A DNA stretch of 64,000 bases from Acholeplasmataceae bacterium (GCA_007692425.1 RECG01000019.1:1-64000), one strand, 5' to 3'; shown: positions 7,923 to 15,150, counted from the stretch's first letter. The notes: generated by a model not told the origin, from the sequence alone. A program made the numbers and translations.

Positions 7923-8831
7923 ATGATTCCATATGGACGCGCCATCTGCTATTCCGGTTACCGACAAGGACAAAGCCCGATCACGGGTGTTTATCCTTCT
8001 TATGAGGAAGTCTTGGCAGATCTATTGATGCTTGAGCCCCATTTTGATTACATCCGCATGTATGATGTCTCGCTCCATGCGAAGACGGTGTTAGACGTCT
8101 TGAAAAAGGAAGGCATCGCGCTCAAGGTGATGCTCGGTGTCGAACCGAAAGGCGAGATCTCCAATCCGGGTTGTCCCTGGGGTGGCTTGCATAGCGAGGA
8201 GGCAATCGCTTCTCACAAGATCAGTAACTATGCCCAACTCGATCAAATGATCGATTTGTGCAATGCGTATGAGGATGTCGTACTGGCCGTCTCGGTCGGC
8301 AACGAATCGACCTCCGACTGGCATCCGAATCTGATGGATCCTAAAACACTCGCCGATCATATCCGTTACGTCAAGGCCAGGGTCAACCGGCCTGTGACGT
8401 TTTGTGAGGGAGCAGGTTTTTGGCTGACCAAAGGTGCACCGATCGCCGAAGCGGCTGATTTCTTGAGCATCCATTCCTATCCGCTATGGCACCGCATCTC
8501 TTTTGATCAGGCGGTCACCGCCACGATCAAGGACTATGAAGACAACCGGCAGGCTTATCCGGATAAACCAATCCTTTTCACCGAGTTCGGCTGGACCACG
8601 AAAGCCAATGAGAAAATGAACCGTCATGAAACCGACGAGGCCCATCAAAAACGGTATCTGGATGAGGTGCTGGCATGGAGTGAGACCAACAAGGTGACCA
8701 TGTTCATCTTCGAAGCCTTTGATGAACCCTGGAAGGGATCTGATGATCCCGATGAACCGGAAAAACACTGGGGCATTTGGACTGTTGACCGCACACCTAA
8801 GTTGTTTTTCAAAACATGGATCAACAAGTAA
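7923..8831 (+). CDS. Glycoside hydrolase family 17-like protein
   Basis: Predicted TIM-barrel glycosidase resembling bacterial GH17 beta-1,3-glucan-active enzymes. The 302-aa chain has the acid/base motif VGNES (E128), the nucleophile motif TEFGWTT (E221), an early IRMYDVS strand and SIHSYPLW near 182-190, in the order expected for clan GH-A. There is no signal peptide, so it probably acts in the cytosol, on imported oligosaccharides or as a glucan/glucosyl transferase. SD TTAGGAGG lies 7 nt before ATG. It is the second gene of the CPBP operon. Confidence 0.85.
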   Translation: MIPYGRAICYSGYRQGQSPITGVYPSYEEVLADLLMLEPHFDYIRMYDVSLHAKTVLDVLKKEGIALKVMLGVEPKGEISNPGCPWGGLHSEEAIASHKISNYAQLDQMIDLCNAYEDVVLAVSVGNESTSDWHPNLMDPKTLADHIRYVKARVNRPVTFCEGAGFWLTKGAPIAEAADFLSIHSYPLWHRISFDQAVTATIKDYEDNRQAYPDKPILFTEFGWTTKANEKMNRHETDEAHQKRYLDEVLAWSETNKVTMFIFEAFDEPWKGSDDPDEPEKHWGIWTVDRTPKLFFKTWINK

Positions 8832-8855
8832 CCTGTTTTTTACGTCAATATAGGG

Positions 8856-8885
8856 TTGCATCCCCCACCTGGACCATGCTACAAT
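8856..8885 (+). promoter_or_regulatory. Sigma-A-type promoter for the lipoprotein gene
   Basis: TTGCAT (8856-8861) and TACAAT (8880-8885) are separated by 18 bp and lie about 28 bp before the lipoprotein start. Confidence 0.65.
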
Positions 8886-8912
8886 TAAAAAAAAACATAA
8901 AGGGGATAAGCC

Positions 8913-9419
8913 ATGAAAAGAATGTTGGTACTTTCGGTCGTGCTGTTGTTGTCATTATCGCTTTTTGCCTGTGGTTCAGGCTCAAAGGACAATGACCAGA
9001 TTGGTAACGGAAACGGTTCACATGATGTTGACGATCGGGCGGTCATCGCTTTTCAAAGATTGATTGCCGAAGCTGAAACAAATGTCGATATCCAGGATGT
9101 CCGCTGGATTTGTTACATCAATCATTGGACGAATGACGATGTCGTGGATGGATGCATCTACTTCATTGCCTACAGACACTCTGGCGATTCGACTGATCGG
9201 TTTGCACGTGTCAGGGTCGTGGATCGTTCATGGCTGGAAAACACCAGTGTCAGTTTCAATACACTGGCCTCGCTTGCCGCGCTGAACAGTGATTATGATG
9301 ATGAATTGAGCATCGCACTGGCTGTTGAGCAAGAGTCTCACATCGCAACTTCGGATGTGACGACAGGCACGATGACGGCAGGAGAAATCAACGCGACGCT
9401 AAGCGCTGCATTGTCTTGA
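8913..9419 (+). CDS. Putative secreted lipoprotein, 168 aa
   Basis: Unrecognised exported protein. A type II signal peptide is clear: MKR, a hydrophobic run, then lipobox LFAC with Cys20, followed by a flexible Gly/Ser/Asn/Asp stretch. The mature part (about 45-168) is acidic and may be one small alpha/beta domain (VRWICYINHW, RFARVRVVDRSW). It is monocistronic: own promoter, SD AAAGGGG and an intrinsic terminator 23 nt after the stop. No function can be given. Confidence 0.85.
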   Translation: MKRMLVLSVVLLLSLSLFACGSGSKDNDQIGNGNGSHDVDDRAVIAFQRLIAEAETNVDIQDVRWICYINHWTNDDVVDGCIYFIAYRHSGDSTDRFARVRVVDRSWLENTSVSFNTLASLAALNSDYDDELSIALAVEQESHIATSDVTTGTMTAGEINATLSAALS

Positions 9420-9442
9420 CACCTTTGAATCTTGAATGACAA

Positions 9443-9471
9443 ATCCCGTTGCGGTTGCAACGGGATGTTTT
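9443..9471 (+). terminator. Intrinsic terminator of the lipoprotein gene
   Basis: ATCCCGTTGC, a GGTT loop and GCAACGGGAT form a perfect 10-bp stem, followed by GTTTTT. Confidence 0.9.
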
Positions 9472-9582
9472 TATGATGGGTTGTTGTTGCCACATTGACG
9501 GATGACACGCCTATGACCATGCCTTCTTCGCGACATCGCCCCTTCTCATGTTCCTTGGTAGAATAGAGACTGATGATCATCG

Positions 9583-10770
9583 TCAAATGTCATTTCCGAG
9601 CAAAAAACCAATGATATTCCTATGTTTGATTCCTTCACTTGACATATCGAGTTGATCCATGGATAGCACGTATTTAGGGAATTGGTCAGCGACTTTTAGT
9701 AATGATCTGAATTCTCTTTTCATCGTTGTTTCACTTGAAAGCATATAAGAAACTTGAATGTAGATCTTTTCATTCCCCTTTTCCGCAACAAAATCAATTT
9801 CATAATTGTCAATATTGCCAACATAGACTTTATAGCCTCTTCTGAGAAGTTCAAAATAGACAATATTTTCGAGTATTTTTTCAATGTCTCTTTGATTGTT
9901 AAAGAAAATGCTTCTAAATCCATGGTCGTTGATATATACTTTTTCGTTTGTCGTCAATAATTTTTTTCCATTGATGTCGTATCGTTGAGCACTATAAATG
10001 TAATAGGCATCTTTAGCATATCTGATATAGTTGTAAAGTGTTTCTTTTGAAATTGTCCGACCTTCATTTTTGAAATAGGCTGTGATGTTTTCTGCACTGA
10101 ACAAAGATGATGTTGTATTGTTCAAATACAACAAGTATTTTTCCAAAGAGCTGACATTTCGAATCTTGTGTCTTTCTGCAATGTCTTTGACAACGATCGA
10201 ATGATACAAATCCGTAAGAAGTGTTTTCTTCTCAGCATCACCTGAAAACATTTGGACTTGAGGAAATCCGCCATAAATAATGTAGTCATTGAAAATCTTC
10301 TCTTGAGATTTCTCCGGGTAATAGATAGAGAGCTCCTTAAAGGAAAATGGAAATACTTCAAATGATACATATCTTCCTGTCAGATAAGTCGCATACTCGC
10401 CTGATAACATTTTCGAATTCGAGCCTGTGAGGTATATGTCGACGTTTTGATAGGAATTCAGTGAATTGATGATGGTTTCAAATGCCTCGACTTCTTGAAT
10501 CTCATCGATAAACACATACGATTTCTCTTGATGGAGATGATCGATGATATATTGGTATAGGGCATCTTTGTATCGCAGGTGTTCATGCTGATAAAAGTCC
10601 AGGTTGAGATGGATGATTTGACTGGCGTCGACACCACCAGATATCAGTTCTTGTTGTATTTGTAATAACAAGGTTGATTTACCACTTCTTCGAATACCTG
10701 TGATGACTTTAACCAGATTTTTATGATAAAACGGGCGTATTTGTTTTAAGTAGTCTTCTCTTATCATCAT
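9583..10770 (-). CDS. AAA_14/DUF4143 ATPase
   Basis: ATPase of the widespread 'ATP-binding protein, DUF4143' family, whose role is not established; members are often mobile and lineage-specific. The 395-aa protein has Walker A GIRRSGKST (residues 25-33), Walker B YVFIDEIQE, sensor-like LTGSNSKM, then the C-terminal DUF4143 region with a restriction-endonuclease-like core (EIDFVAEKGNEKIYIQV). GTG at 10779 opens the frame, but ATG at 10770 is 8 nt behind GGAGG. The gene is clearly more AT-rich than its neighbours in codon use and sits in an island with a 400-bp non-coding flank, consistent with transfer. Confidence 0.9.
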   Translation of the reverse strand: MMIREDYLKQIRPFYHKNLVKVITGIRRSGKSTLLLQIQQELISGGVDASQIIHLNLDFYQHEHLRYKDALYQYIIDHLHQEKSYVFIDEIQEVEAFETIINSLNSYQNVDIYLTGSNSKMLSGEYATYLTGRYVSFEVFPFSFKELSIYYPEKSQEKIFNDYIIYGGFPQVQMFSGDAEKKTLLTDLYHSIVVKDIAERHKIRNVSSLEKYLLYLNNTTSSLFSAENITAYFKNEGRTISKETLYNYIRYAKDAYYIYSAQRYDINGKKLLTTNEKVYINDHGFRSIFFNNQRDIEKILENIVYFELLRRGYKVYVGNIDNYEIDFVAEKGNEKIYIQVSYMLSSETTMKREFRSLLKVADQFPKYVLSMDQLDMSSEGIKHRNIIGFLLGNDI

Positions 10771-10802
10771 GACGACCACCTCCTTACGACTCTATATTAA
10801 CA

Positions 10803-10854
10803 TTTTTGTTCGTTATAGTCTACCTAAATTCAATATTTCTTTTTTTTGTTCGTT
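10803..10854. repeat. Two 12-bp direct repeats upstream of the DUF4143 gene
   Basis: TTTTTGTTCGTT occurs at 10803-10814 and again at 10843-10854, 40 bp apart, within the presumed promoter region of the minus-strand ATPase gene. Confidence 0.6.
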
Positions 10855-11055
10855 TTGTCAGAAAATAATCAAGGTAGGTCTTCGCAACACTTTTCATGAT
10901 TGGTTTGCGCATCGTCCTTGTTTATCAACGAATATACCCACCCGTGATACTCGTATTAAATGACTAAAAACGCATTTGAAGTCCATTATCCAGAACCAAG
11001 ACCAATGCGTTGTTCACATTCACCAAAATCAGTTCCTCATCGCAACGCTTCCATG

Positions 11056-11094
11056 AATCAAATAGAATGAGCAACCTCGTTATTCTATTTGATT
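11056..11094. repeat. Perfect 13-bp inverted repeat
   Basis: AATCAAATAGAAT and ATTCTATTTGATT are exact reverse complements around a 13-nt loop. It is AT-rich and not followed by a T-run. It could be a terminator-like structure after tetR or a remnant of a mobile-element end. Confidence 0.55.
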
Positions 11095-11176
11095 GAATGA
11101 TCGTATGACAAGGAATCATGTTTATTGTGATGGTTGAGACAATTGTTTGACTCTGACCTTCATTGATGCAGGTGGT

Positions 11177-11779
11177 TTACTGGCGGATCACACGCATGAT
11201 GTTCTTGATGTAATATTGGCGGAACTCGGGATCACGAAAGGTATCAATTGCGATCGGTCCCATGGCCCGCATCTGCGAGATCTGGATGAACAAGGGAATC
11301 GAGAACATCGAAAAGAGCATCATGTATTTCGCGAACAACTCTTTCGGGTCGGAGATGCCAAGTGTCCGTTCCAGACTTTGATAGACCTGCTTGGTGAATG
11401 TATTATCGGAAAGAAAGGTGTCGACCAGCATGCTTGAAGACCGGTCTTTGAACTCATGAGAGAGAAACAGATAATGCAAAATGCCCATGTTTTCAAGCGA
11501 GAAATTGTAGATATAGGTCATCAAGGCTTCCAAGGTTTTCTCCGTCGGTTGTCCCCGATCACGGAAAATGACCTGTGTTTCAACGTACTGCTTGACATCG
11601 TTGATGGTTTCTTCGATGACAATGCGCATGAGCCGTTCCTTGCTGCCGAAATAGTAATTGACAGCGGCGATGTTGACAAAAGACGCCTCGGCGATGTCTT
11701 TGATCGTGACGGTGACGTTGTCTTGTAGGAGCTGTTTGGTGTTGTCAATCAACCGGCGGCGGATATCTTTTTCTTCCAT
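11177..11779 (-). CDS. TetR family transcriptional regulator
   Basis: Predicted dimeric DNA-binding repressor. The 200-aa protein has the TetR_N helix-turn-helix: TVTIKDIAEASFVNIAAVNYYFGSKERL at about residues 23-50, followed by a helical ligand domain. SD GAGGTG precedes ATG 11779. It is divergent from the polyprenol-kinase-like gene, and a 17-bp palindrome in the shared 130-bp intergenic region overlaps that gene's promoter, suggesting repression of the neighbour and itself. Effector unknown. Confidence 0.93.
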   Translation of the reverse strand: MEEKDIRRRLIDNTKQLLQDNVTVTIKDIAEASFVNIAAVNYYFGSKERLMRIVIEETINDVKQYVETQVIFRDRGQPTEKTLEALMTYIYNFSLENMGILHYLFLSHEFKDRSSSMLVDTFLSDNTFTKQVYQSLERTLGISDPKELFAKYMMLFSMFSIPLFIQISQMRAMGPIAIDTFRDPEFRQYYIKNIMRVIRQ

Positions 11780-11829
11780 GAATCTTTCACCTCGGATTCA
11801 AACATGATTTCAATTGGTGTTTCATACCT

Positions 11830-11846
11830 TGTTTATACCATAAACA
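11830..11846. promoter_or_regulatory. Candidate TetR operator palindrome
   Basis: TGTTTAT, ACC, ATAAACA is a perfect inverted repeat of 17 bp, the size and symmetry typical of TetR-family operators. It lies immediately upstream of a TATAAT (11850-11855). Confidence 0.6.
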
Positions 11847-11849
11847 GGT

Positions 11850-11855
11850 TATAAT
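11850..11855 (+). promoter_or_regulatory. -10 box for the polyprenol-kinase-like operon
   Basis: TATAAT lies 54 bp before the start codon. A TTGTTT 15 bp upstream is the best -35 and lies inside the candidate operator. Confidence 0.5.
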
Positions 11856-11909
11856 TAAAATGGTTATTTAAAATATCGATTTGAAATCTTGATCCAAGGT
11901 GGCGAAACC

Positions 11910-12647
11910 ATGGGACTGCCCATCCTGTATACCGTATTGATCTTGGTTTACCATGGCTGCATCCTCGGCTTGATGCCCATCGTCTTCAAACGATGGTGCA
12001 AGTGGCCGGATGAATGGGTGCGAAAATTTCAACATATCGGCTATGCGGCATCGATTTTCTTGATGGTGCATCTTTTTGATACGTGGTATCTGGCCTTGAT
12101 GCCAAGTGCCTTGTTGATTATTGTCGGTTATCCTTTGTTTTCGGTGATCGAAAAAAGACGGGCATACAACCGTTATTTTGTCGATCGCGACAAAAACGGC
12201 GGTGAAATGCGCAAGTCTTTGCTGTACGGTGCCTTGTCATTCGTGTTGTTGATCACCTTGTTCTGGGGCATGCTCGGTCCACAGTATCGTCACGTCATTC
12301 CGGTCGCGGTCATCGCCTGGGGCATCGGTGATGCCGCAGCCGCCCTTTTCGGCAAGCAATTCGGTAAAACGAAAATCCGGATTCCCGGTGTCGACCGGGC
12401 CAAGACCTGGTTCGGCAGCAATGCCAATACGATCGCGACCGGTTTGGTCGTGCTGTTGATGATGCCCTTGTATGCAAAACAACCATGGTTGTTCAGTTTC
12501 ATTGTCGCCGTGGTGGTCGCCCCCATCGCCTCAGGTCTTGAACTGATGTCGAAAGATGGTCTTGATACGTTGACCGTGCCCTTGGGTGTCGCCTTGACCA
12601 TGTACCTCTTATCGATCCTGTTTGGTTATCTGGGATGGTTGTCATGA
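11910..12647 (+). CDS. Dolichol/phytol kinase-like membrane protein
   Basis: Predicted CTP-dependent prenol or polyprenol kinase of the SEC59/VTE5/CdsA-like group. About 245 aa with seven or so membrane spans. Family marks: RKFQHIG after the first span, AWGIGDAAAALFGKQFGK (the GDxxAxxxGxxxGK nucleotide motif) at about 137-154, and KTWFGS shortly after. TTG at 11889 opens the frame, but ATG 11910 follows AAGGTGG. The stop overlaps the next gene (ATGA), so the two are coupled. The true substrate is not predictable. Confidence 0.8.
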   Translation: MGLPILYTVLILVYHGCILGLMPIVFKRWCKWPDEWVRKFQHIGYAASIFLMVHLFDTWYLALMPSALLIIVGYPLFSVIEKRRAYNRYFVDRDKNGGEMRKSLLYGALSFVLLITLFWGMLGPQYRHVIPVAVIAWGIGDAAAALFGKQFGKTKIRIPGVDRAKTWFGSNANTIATGLVVLLMMPLYAKQPWLFSFIVAVVVAPIASGLELMSKDGLDTLTVPLGVALTMYLLSILFGYLGWLS

Positions 12648-13267
12648 ACAAGATCCTGATGGACCGCAAAGAAAAAACGATGGTTTTGGCCATCGCCTTG
12701 AGCATCTGGGGACCGGTGGTCACCGGCATCGCCATGACCATGACCGATGCGTCAACCCAGATGGCCGACTTTTTAAGGCGGACCATCGAATTTCTGGTGT
12801 TGGTCACCGTCTGGCTCATGTATCGTTATCTCGCCCGTCATCAGGTCGAGGAACACCATGAGCAGCGCATCCACAACACGGCAAGGCTCATCATCGCCTT
12901 GGTCATTGGCTTTTCCGCGATTTCGACCATCATGCTCGCGGTCATCAAGACAACTGCACCCGTTATCCCGACAGGCAACGCCTATCTTGGCTTGTCAATC
13001 GCTTTTTTAGGGTTGCTGGTCAATGGTTCGTTCTGGCGACGATATCGACAGTTCGACCGTGAGACCCCTCATCCGATCATGCTCGCCCAAAGCCGCCTTT
13101 ATGGTGCGAAGACCGTGGTCGATTTTTGTGTCATCATCGCCCTGGGATCCACCATTGTCTTCAGTGGCCTGTGGGTAAGCTACTGGATTGATTTGTCAGG
13201 GACATACGTGATCGCCATCTATCTGCTGTTTTCCGTCTATCTTGCCAGTAAACGCAGGATCTTATAA
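12644..13267 (+). CDS. Six-TM membrane protein, distantly like cation diffusion facilitators
   Basis: 207-aa integral membrane protein with about six spans. The segment from about 115 to 200 (GLSIAFLGLLVNGSFWRR, a loop, LAQSRLYGAKTVVDF, then two spans) recalls TM3-TM6 of CDF metal transporters, but the HxxxD metal site of TM5 is replaced by SRLYGAKTVVD and no cytoplasmic C-terminal domain follows. It is therefore either a degenerate relative or an unrelated family. ATG 12644 overlaps the upstream stop by 4 nt; an ATG at 12635 is less likely. Controlled with the upstream gene, presumably by the TetR protein. Confidence 0.7.
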   Translation: MNKILMDRKEKTMVLAIALSIWGPVVTGIAMTMTDASTQMADFLRRTIEFLVLVTVWLMYRYLARHQVEEHHEQRIHNTARLIIALVIGFSAISTIMLAVIKTTAPVIPTGNAYLGLSIAFLGLLVNGSFWRRYRQFDRETPHPIMLAQSRLYGAKTVVDFCVIIALGSTIVFSGLWVSYWIDLSGTYVIAIYLLFSVYLASKRRIL

Positions 13268-13309
13268 CGATCACTCGTTCCAACCATGCGAACCGTCACA
13301 TCAAAGGGG

Positions 13310-13338
13310 TTGAGTGATGGTCCTTTTTGAGGTATAAT
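13310..13338 (+). promoter_or_regulatory. Sigma-A-type promoter for the YwaF-like gene
   Basis: TTGAGT (13310-13315), 17-bp spacer, TATAAT (13333-13338), 32 bp before the start. Confidence 0.75.
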
Positions 13339-13370
13339 AGCATCAAACAGATCAAACATAGAGGCATTTA

Positions 13371-14114
13371 ATGGGACAACTCTTTGATCTTAACCATATC
13401 GCCTACATCATCGTGTCACTCGCCTTGACCATCATCGTGCTGGTCTTAGGCAAGCGACATTTGAAATCAGCCTTCACCAAGGATGTTTTCTTGAAGTTTT
13501 TCGCCTTGTCGACCTTCTTCTTACATCTCAGTCCGCTTTGGGTTGATTATTTGCGTCATGGCGCTGCCAATGTCGCAGCCAATATGATTTTTCCGATTTT
13601 CTTTTGCAATCTATCCATGTACATGTTGGTCGTGGCCGCCTTTTGGGCCAACAAGCAAGGCAAATCGTTTCAAGCGTTTGCGATCGTCACGGCTTATGGT
13701 GGCGTTTTCGGTGCCTTGATCTCTTTATTTTATCCATCTTATTACCTAGGAGCCGCCAGCATGTTTGAATGGGGCGTCTTCAAGAGCCTGGTGTCGCACA
13801 GCACGATGCTCATCGGCGCGGCATGGCTCTTTATTGCCGGCTACTTCAAAATCCGCCTGACCAACACGCTGGTGTTCGCCTTCGGTTTGATTTTCTATGG
13901 TTTCGCGGGCGTCATCGTCAACACGTTGTATGAAGCTTTCGGTCTGCCTGATCCGAACGCGATGTACTTGTCTCAGCCACCTTTGGCCGAGGCACCTTTC
14001 TTGAATGCTTATGCCATCGCCTTGATCATGTTGATCTTGATTGGTGGCTTCTCATTGACCTATGAGCGATATGCCTGTGCCCCGTCGGAGCGGACCATCA
14101 AGCGTCTGGCATGA
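13371..14114 (+). CDS. YwaF/TP0381-type integral membrane protein
   Basis: 247-aa membrane protein with about seven spans that resembles the TP0381/YwaF (TIGR02206) family, whose function is not settled. Recognisable parts are the FFCNLSMYMLV span, HSTMLIGAAWLF, and NTLYEAFGLPDPNAMYL before the last span. SD-like AGAGG is 6 nt before ATG. It is a single-gene unit, with its own strong promoter and a strong bidirectional terminator 25 nt downstream. Family assignment is from memory of these motifs. Confidence 0.78.
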   Translation: MGQLFDLNHIAYIIVSLALTIIVLVLGKRHLKSAFTKDVFLKFFALSTFFLHLSPLWVDYLRHGAANVAANMIFPIFFCNLSMYMLVVAAFWANKQGKSFQAFAIVTAYGGVFGALISLFYPSYYLGAASMFEWGVFKSLVSHSTMLIGAAWLFIAGYFKIRLTNTLVFAFGLIFYGFAGVIVNTLYEAFGLPDPNAMYLSQPPLAEAPFLNAYAIALIMLILIGGFSLTYERYACAPSERTIKRLA

Positions 14115-14138
14115 TTCAAAGAACCACTGAGGATCAAC

Positions 14139-14173
14139 GAAAAAGCCGTTCGTTTTTCACGAACGGCTTTTTC
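14139..14173. terminator. Strong bidirectional terminator
   Basis: A 14-bp perfect stem (GAAAAAGCCGTTCG / CGAACGGCTTTTTC) with a 7-nt loop lies between convergent genes. The A-run and T-run allow termination of both the YwaF-like gene and the micropeptide/lipoprotein operon. Confidence 0.92.
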
Positions 14174-14200
14174 TTCTATGATGGAACCGGAATAAGGAGG

Positions 14201-14620
14201 TCAGGAATGTTGGATGTTGATGGAGACGGTGCCGCTGGCACCTTCACCGACGATCTTGATACGATAAACACCTTGGGAAAGTTGGATGTCAGTGGTTTCG
14301 CGAAGCAAGGTGACGACATCATAAGGGTCGATGAGGACCACCATGAAGCGACCTTCGGTCACGTGTTGGGAAACGGTGATGGACCGTGTGTCATGACCGG
14401 TGAATTGAAGCAATGTCTGGCTGCCTTCAAATCCTTTGAATTGGATGAAAGCGGATTGGTCATCAATGCTACCGGCACGTTCCACAAAAGTGTGGGAATC
14501 CTCAGGCGCGATGATGGCTTGATTGTCGTCGATGACGGGAATCGGATCGTGTGTCATGTCACATGCCTGAAGCATGAAAATGACGGCGAAGAGGGCGAGG
14601 ATCTTGATCAGGTTAGCCAT
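14201..14620 (-). CDS. Small lipoprotein, last gene of the micropeptide operon
   Basis: 139-aa exported lipoprotein: MANLIK, a hydrophobic stretch, lipobox LQAC (Cys20), then a mature beta-rich domain of about 110 residues (FIQFKGFEGSQTLLQF, a D/E-rich middle, VYRIKIVGEGASGTVSINI at the end) that could be one immunoglobulin- or PPC-like sandwich; this is inference. Its start sits 13 nt inside the end of the preceding 35-aa frame, so it is translationally coupled to it. AAAGGA lies 9 nt upstream and is part of that frame's coding sequence. The first six residues (MANLIK) match the starts of the preceding micro-ORFs. Confidence 0.82.
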   Translation of the reverse strand: MANLIKILALFAVIFMLQACDMTHDPIPVIDDNQAIIAPEDSHTFVERAGSIDDQSAFIQFKGFEGSQTLLQFTGHDTRSITVSQHVTEGRFMVVLIDPYDVVTLLRETTDIQLSQGVYRIKIVGEGASGTVSINIQHS

Positions 14621-14715
14621 AGGAGGTAGTCCTTTCTGTCTGTGGTGTGGTCGAGCTTGTGGTTGTATTTGATCGGTTCAATGTTTTTTTGGTTGTTTTT
14701 AATTAGTCTAGCCAT
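14608..14715 (-). CDS. Micro-ORF 3 of ladder, 35 aa
   Basis: Short frame beginning MARLIKNN and ending RKDYLLWLT. ATG follows AAAGGAG with good spacing. It overlaps the lipoprotein start by 13 nt at its end and micro-ORF 2 by 13 nt at its beginning. AGAAAGGA near its 3' end encodes Arg-Lys-Asp and is also the ribosome-binding site of the lipoprotein gene; TATGGCTAA encodes Leu-Trp-Leu and contains the next start. The peptide is basic and Asn/Lys-rich. Function unknown. Confidence 0.65.
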   Translation of the reverse strand: MARLIKNNQKNIEPIKYNHKLDHTTDRKDYLLWLT

Positions 14716-14807
14716 GAGAGAATCTCCTTTCTTTCAATGGTTTCGAGTGTGTGGATGTGTTTGTAGATTTTGGTTCTGACTGGATCGCTTCTTAATAGTT
14801 TAGCCAT
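14703..14807 (-). CDS. Micro-ORF 2 of ladder, 34 aa
   Basis: Short frame beginning MAKLLRSD and ending RKEILSWLD. AAAGGA lies 9 nt before ATG. It aligns without gaps to micro-ORF 1, sharing M1, R6, RTK at 11-13, H19, E22, RKE at 26-28 and WL at 32-33. It starts 16 nt before the end of micro-ORF 1. Its RKE codons contain the Shine-Dalgarno of micro-ORF 3. Function unknown. Confidence 0.65.
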   Translation of the reverse strand: MAKLLRSDPVRTKIYKHIHTLETIERKEILSWLD

Positions 14808-14899
14808 AGTTCGAATTCCTTTCTTCCGTGTGATTCAATCATGTGCATCATGTTGATGACCTTGGTTCTCATTTCATTTTTTCTAATTCTTGTCTTCAT
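14792..14899 (-). CDS. Micro-ORF 1 of ladder, 35 aa
   Basis: First frame of the operon, beginning MKTRIRKN and ending RKEFELWLNY. ATG is 8 nt after AAGGAG and about 45 nt downstream of the predicted transcription start, so it should be well translated. The peptide is strongly basic (8 Lys/Arg, 4 Glu) with a Met-rich middle (VINMMHMIE). Similar in length and C-terminal pattern to micro-ORFs 2 and 3. It could be a functional peptide or a translated leader. Confidence 0.65.
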   Translation of the reverse strand: MKTRIRKNEMRTKVINMMHMIESHGRKEFELWLNY

Positions 14900-14949
14900 T
14901 TTGTTTCTCCTTTTCCGTTTTTCAGTTGATTTTTTTAACTTACACCTTA

Positions 14950-14978
14950 ATTATATTCAATTCGATATCATTTGTCAA
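14950..14978 (-). promoter_or_regulatory. Perfect consensus sigma-A promoter of the micropeptide operon
   Basis: On the minus strand TTGACA (14973-14978), a 17-bp spacer and TATAAT (14950-14955). Both hexamers match the consensus exactly, the strongest promoter seen in the window. Confidence 0.85.
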
Positions 14979-15093
14979 CCCTTTTTTTGAAAAAAAGTTA
15001 ATTTTTTTAATTTTTATATTGATATTATTAATTGATGGCTTAATAGAAGCGTTATTTTTTAATATAAAAATCGTTTTTTTTCTATAATATGCT
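14979..15093. other. Very AT-rich spacer, no gene seen
   Basis: Runs of A and T upstream of the micropeptide promoter may serve as an UP element. An open plus-strand frame here (14890-15087) has no ribosome-binding site and an all-Phe/Ile/Leu composition expected from T-rich DNA. Confidence 0.5.
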
Positions 15094-15121
15094 AAAAAAA
15101 GACCCGTTTAGGTCTTTTTTT
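15094..15121. terminator. Terminator of the histidine-degradation operon
   Basis: AAAAAAAGACC, CGTTTA loop, GGTCTTTTTTT. It lies 30 bp after the fchA stop on the minus strand and is symmetrical, so it could also work on the plus strand. Confidence 0.85.
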
Positions 15122-15150
15122 GATTGATGATGGCGATATGGATTGTCAGG

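Larger units (their letters stand above)
10771..11176. other. 406-bp intergenic region, no gene seen
   Basis: AT-rich flank of the DUF4143 gene. It holds two copies of TTTTTGTTCGTT (10803-10814 and 10843-10854) upstream of that gene and a perfect 13-bp inverted repeat (11056-11068/11082-11094). No convincing reading frame with a ribosome-binding site was found. Confidence 0.6.

Noticed and set aside
9338-9586. Minus-strand frame of 82 codons after the DUF4143 gene
   Set aside because: It runs through the lipoprotein terminator and the end of that gene, with no start signal.
10769-10963. Plus-strand frame of 64 codons in the gene-poor region
   Set aside because: No ribosome-binding site, odd composition, overlaps the DUF4143 promoter region.
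14890-15087. Plus-strand frame of 65 codons, Phe/Ile/Leu-rich
   Set aside because: Product of T-rich intergenic DNA, lacks a Shine-Dalgarno site and overlaps the micropeptide promoter.
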